Below are positions 13,989 to 17,028 of a stretch of 17,028 nt of DNA, in pieces (the first letter of the stretch is position 1; every line of letters begins with the position of its first letter). The position numbers were made by a program, and so were the translations under genes. Origin of the DNA: JBFWIL01 sp050256015 (GTDB lineage Bacteria > Bacteroidota > Bacteroidia > Bacteroidales > Prolixibacteraceae); contig JBFWIL010000029.1 in the NCBI GenBank assembly GCA_050256015.1, positions 1-17,028 of the forward strand, given 5' to 3'. The notes below the pieces were generated by a model. It did no database searches, was not told where the DNA came from, and worked only from the letters and a program-made list of their open reading frames with translations.

Positions 13989-16349
13989 CTATCGCTTCAT
14001 TGTTCTAGCAGAAAATAATGGTCCTGCACGGTGCCCGTCGTGAGGAACAAGTTTCACCTTTATTTTTCCTCCGTTAACTGTTAATTTATCCGGTATTTCG
14101 TAATATTTATAAAAGAACTCACCCGGTTTATCATTCGAAATATTTTCGGTAGCAATTTTAGTATCGTCAATAAAAATATCGAATGTACGCGAACCCGGGA
14201 ATCCGCCCCAATATTCGAATGCAAGTTCCATAGGTTGTCCTGCATAAACGCCCATTTCAAAAGAGAACCAACCGCCACGATCGGCTTCGCGGTAGTGTTT
14301 GTGTTTAAACTCGTTAACCCAGGCTTTTTTATCTTTGTAATTATGATTACGCTCCGGTTGCATTTCCCCCAACTGAAAGAAGTCGATGGTCATTTTATCC
14401 ATTTTCTTATTTTTCCTCTGGCTGGTTTTGTATTCTTCTTCGTATTGATTCCACTGTTGAGAATTAAATAAATCGAAATAGACAGAGTACCTTCGATCAT
14501 GCGTTTCAAAAAACGGCTTGAATTCCACATCCCGTGGGCGGCCTACATCTTTAGTTTCAATGGTATTTACTTTCCCAGGAACCGGTTCAGCCCAATCTTC
14601 CGGATTTCTATCCTCTGTCATAATCACCGGAACATAAAGCGGATCTGAAGCTTTAGGATCATCAACAGGGCCTAAGTCTCCGGCCAGAACCATAGGGCCG
14701 TACATCAATGCAACACGGTTTTCATCGTCGGGCATGCTTTCCAAACGTTCGGTAAACGGGAACTTAGCTTCCACCTTATCGCCATTCTTCCATTTCCGAT
14801 GAATGCCTACAAAACTTGATGGCTTTTCATTTACCTTTACCGGCTTACCGTTAACACTTATTTCAATACCTTTTTCAGCCCAGTACGGATAGCGAATCTG
14901 GATAGTGAGTTCAACAGAGTTTTCGCAGGCAAACTCAAGTGTTATTCCCTGTTCGTCGGGATATTTGGTTTGTTGGGTAACCACCAGTCCTTTTTCTTTC
15001 CAGGTTAATACAGAAGAGATAAACTGGCTTACAAAAAGCTCGTCGTTATTGTGAAAAAAAATGTTCCGACTATATTTCGAGTGATTTTCCATACCTGTTC
15101 CCACACAGCACGTAAACCAAAAAGGATTTTGATATACCTTATGGCCTCCCATTTCGAGAGAAAGGTTGTAGATTACATGTCCTGTCTCAGGATGTTGCGA
15201 CGACAAAATATGATTAAACAAAGCACGTTCATAAAAATCGGCCACTTTCGGATCGGCATCCCACATAAACAAATGCCTCGAAAGTTTTAGCATATTATAT
15301 ACATTACATGTTTCTGTTGTCCCGTCACTCAGGCGGTTGCGTAATGTATCTGCCGGACCAAAATACTCATGATCGCAGTTCCCTCCTGTTACGTAAGAAT
15401 GATGATTTACCACCCTGTCCCAAAAGAATTCGGAAGCAGTACGATCATTCGCATTTCCGGTTAATTCATAGCGGCGTGCAGTTCCAACCAGTTTCGGAAT
15501 TTGCGTATTTGCATGTTTACCGGGTAAAACATCAACATGGTGTGCCAGCGAATCGAGAATAGCTTTATGGTGAAAAATGTGCGACATGTCCAGGTATTTT
15601 GTCTCGCCGGTCTCGGCATACAATTCTGCCAGCGATTCATTAATTCCACCATGTTCGGTATTTAGCATTTGCTGAATTTGGTCGTCATTCAAATCTTTTA
15701 CAACGGAATAAATCCAATCGGCAAATTTCAGGTTAACCTCCAGCGCTTTTTCTATTCCACAAAGCTCATATGCATCATTCAGTCCGGCCATTACTTTGTG
15801 CATGGTATAAAATGGCGACCAGAGTCCGTTCATGTCAAATCCACGCGAACGAATCTCTCCTTTGGCTACCTGTTCCTCAAGAATCTTTTTCCCGTCCGTA
15901 AATGCACCAATATATCCGTCGCCATCGGCTTCCTGGCATTCCGCCAATTCATCGACAATGTATTTGGCACGCCGCAAAAACTCTTCATTCCCGGTGGTTT
16001 TATACATCATACAAATAGCCGACATGTAGTGTCCTAAACTGTGGCCGGCCAGGGTTCCTGCTTCCCATCCTCCGTAATTTTCCGCTTTCGGTTCCAACCC
16101 GGCTCCTATTCTGAATTTTGCTAGAAAACGGTCAGGTTCGTAATTCAGCAATGATTTCACATTTAGTTCGGTTGCATGTTTAAACGGACCATCCAATAGT
16201 TTTACATCTTCTATTTTGAATGGTAAAGCCCGAAATTTCACAACTTCAGGACCACCGGTTTCGACCTTGGGTTTTGCAGTTTGTGTTTTACATGCTGAAA
16301 TCATGGATACTATCAATATCAGCATAAAATAAATAAAGGCATTCTTCAT
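13989..16349 (-). CDS. GH127 beta-L-arabinofuranosidase-type lipoprotein
   Basis: The 786-residue protein has a lipoprotein signal (lipobox MISAC, C20), a GH127 (alpha/alpha)6 barrel (about 45-440), beta-sandwich domains (about 445-600) and an extra C-terminal beta-rich module (about 610-786, with GGWFSFEMGVYAGQPMEL). Family GH127 enzymes such as HypBA1 are cysteine glycosidases with a zinc-bound thiolate nucleophile. All key residues are present: acid/base E328 in NCDHEYFG, zinc ligands E346 and C348 in TTETCNVYN, and C414-C415 in FTCCVGTG, with C414 the expected nucleophile. Known substrates are beta-L-arabinofuranosides of hydroxyproline-rich glycoproteins and of pectic side chains; which one applies is unknown. 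Transcribed leftward 122 bases after a metallopeptidase gene, likely co-transcribed. Its codon use is AT-richer than that of the GH2 gene. Confidence 0.93.
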   Translation of the reverse strand: MKNAFIYFMLILIVSMISACKTQTAKPKVETGGPEVVKFRALPFKIEDVKLLDGPFKHATELNVKSLLNYEPDRFLAKFRIGAGLEPKAENYGGWEAGTLAGHSLGHYMSAICMMYKTTGNEEFLRRAKYIVDELAECQEADGDGYIGAFTDGKKILEEQVAKGEIRSRGFDMNGLWSPFYTMHKVMAGLNDAYELCGIEKALEVNLKFADWIYSVVKDLNDDQIQQMLNTEHGGINESLAELYAETGETKYLDMSHIFHHKAILDSLAHHVDVLPGKHANTQIPKLVGTARRYELTGNANDRTASEFFWDRVVNHHSYVTGGNCDHEYFGPADTLRNRLSDGTTETCNVYNMLKLSRHLFMWDADPKVADFYERALFNHILSSQHPETGHVIYNLSLEMGGHKVYQNPFWFTCCVGTGMENHSKYSRNIFFHNNDELFVSQFISSVLTWKEKGLVVTQQTKYPDEQGITLEFACENSVELTIQIRYPYWAEKGIEISVNGKPVKVNEKPSSFVGIHRKWKNGDKVEAKFPFTERLESMPDDENRVALMYGPMVLAGDLGPVDDPKASDPLYVPVIMTEDRNPEDWAEPVPGKVNTIETKDVGRPRDVEFKPFFETHDRRYSVYFDLFNSQQWNQYEEEYKTSQRKNKKMDKMTIDFFQLGEMQPERNHNYKDKKAWVNEFKHKHYREADRGGWFSFEMGVYAGQPMELAFEYWGGFPGSRTFDIFIDDTKIATENISNDKPGEFFYKYYEIPDKLTVNGGKIKVKLVPHDGHRAGPLFSARTMKR

Positions 16350-16471
16350 TTGTTTATTTTCTTAATTTTTAATGGTCAGATGCGATTTACTATTTACAAA
16401 TAATCATGCTCGTGTGTGAGTTAATGATTATTTACTCATGGACATTTCATTGATTCATTTTAACAGGATAT
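16350..16471. other. Spacer between metallopeptidase and GH127 genes
   Basis: This 122-base AT-rich gap lies between two minus-strand genes. It has a weak inverted repeat, TAATCAT (16401-16407) with ATGATTA (16424-16430), without a T-tract. I see no convincing terminator or promoter, so read-through from the metallopeptidase gene into GH127 is plausible. Confidence 0.4.
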
Positions 16472-17028
16472 TTACTCAGTGTATAAATTCGATGCGCTAT
16501 GACAAGACGGACTTGCCTCAAAATCAGGAAAATACCGGCTTACAATTTCATATAAATCAGGATCGTATTTTTTCATATCATCGCGGGTATTTACCCAGTT
16601 GTGTTTCCCGTCAGGCTTTTCAACTTCAGCATTTACATTAAACCAGTTTTGCACACCTTCGGCCCAATACTCCCAAATGTTGGTCGCTGCGTAGGTATTT
16701 TTATATTTCCCTTGTGTTATTGCTGCATCAAGCTTTCCCTGCAGCAAATCGTTAAAAGTAGAATCAATAGGCATGATTCCAACACCATGAATGGTATGAG
16801 AAAATTCGTGAATTAAAATGTCTTCAGCGTGATATTTATCAATCTGGTAGCAAAGTAAATTTTCTTCAGCACAGGTTGTTAATGGCAATCGCATTGTTCC
16901 ACCCAATCCACGTGCACGTACATCCCAATTTAATGATGTATCATTAACCAAACAGGCGTGTTCGGGAATATCGGTAGTTCCTTCGTAACGTGCCATAATT
17001 CCAACTCGGGTGTTTACTTTTACCATCT
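16472..17028 (-). CDS. Gluzincin-like zinc metallopeptidase, 5' end outside the window
   Basis: Only the C-terminal 185 residues or so are in the window; the frame is open through the right edge. The visible part holds the zinc motif HEFSH in ILIHEFSHTIHG (about 73-77 from the first in-window Met) and downstream EYWAEGVQNWF. The glutamates of EYWAE (about 119 and 123) are candidates for the third zinc ligand, as in gluzincins related to anthrax lethal factor. The surrounding pattern (RARGLGGT, CAEENLL, YAATN, VNTRDDMKKYDP) matches a family of secreted putative metallopeptidases that I recall from Bacteroidota and Planctomycetes; the substrate is unknown. The in-window Met is internal, not the start. 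The signal peptide would lie beyond the window. It is followed by GH127, suggesting a joint role in glycoprotein breakdown. Confidence 0.75.
   Translation of the reverse strand, partial: MVKVNTRVGIMARYEGTTDIPEHACLVNDTSLNWDVRARGLGGTMRLPLTTCAEENLLCYQIDKYHAEDILIHEFSHTIHGVGIMPIDSTFNDLLQGKLDAAITQGKYKNTYAATNIWEYWAEGVQNWFNVNAEVEKPDGKHNWVNTRDDMKKYDPDLYEIVSRYFPDFEASPSCHSASNLYTE

Overview
The window looks like a chromosomal segment of a Bacteroidota bacterium, probably a polysaccharide-degrading member of the Bacteroidales/Marinilabiliales side. That assignment is an inference. It rests on the glycoside hydrolase families present (a GH2 enzyme with DUF4982 and C-terminal domain 5, and a GH127 lipoprotein), lipoprotein signals on most exported proteins, Bacteroidota-style Crp and DUF2582 regulators, and the near absence of Shine-Dalgarno sequences. 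No rRNA, tRNA, CRISPR array or transposase is visible.

Left part (1-3543): a GC-rich gene for a secreted GH2 beta-galactosidase-type enzyme faces a convergent gene for a secreted DUF4350/GATase-like protein. That protein resembles the domain normally attached to GH105 unsaturated rhamnogalacturonyl hydrolases.

Middle part (3717-11536): two paralogous MarR-type repressors are divergently transcribed across a 397-base AT-rich spacer. The second lies directly upstream of a complete tripartite RND efflux operon: adaptor lipoprotein, AcrB-type proton antiporter, and TolC-type outer-membrane lipoprotein. A Crp/Fnr-type regulator follows. The spacer before the pump holds a terminator-like hairpin with a competing alternative hairpin, and a 25-base perfect inverted repeat that is a good operator candidate.

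Right-middle part (11537-13963): two tiny DUF2582 winged-helix proteins lie in tandem, each associated with a strong RNA hairpin. The first start codon overlaps the stop of a 32-codon leader ORF that contains a terminator-like stem. A GT39/ArnT-like membrane glycosyltransferase follows.

Right part (13989-17028, minus strand): a GH127 beta-L-arabinofuranosidase-type lipoprotein with all its zinc and catalytic residues, preceded in the same direction by a gluzincin-like metallopeptidase that runs off the window edge. Together they suggest attack on arabinosylated glycoprotein or pectic material. The most unusual signals are the leader-ORF/hairpin arrangement before the first DUF2582 gene, the competing hairpins before the efflux operon, and the Cys-Gly-Cys motif in the DNA-binding wing of the second MarR protein.
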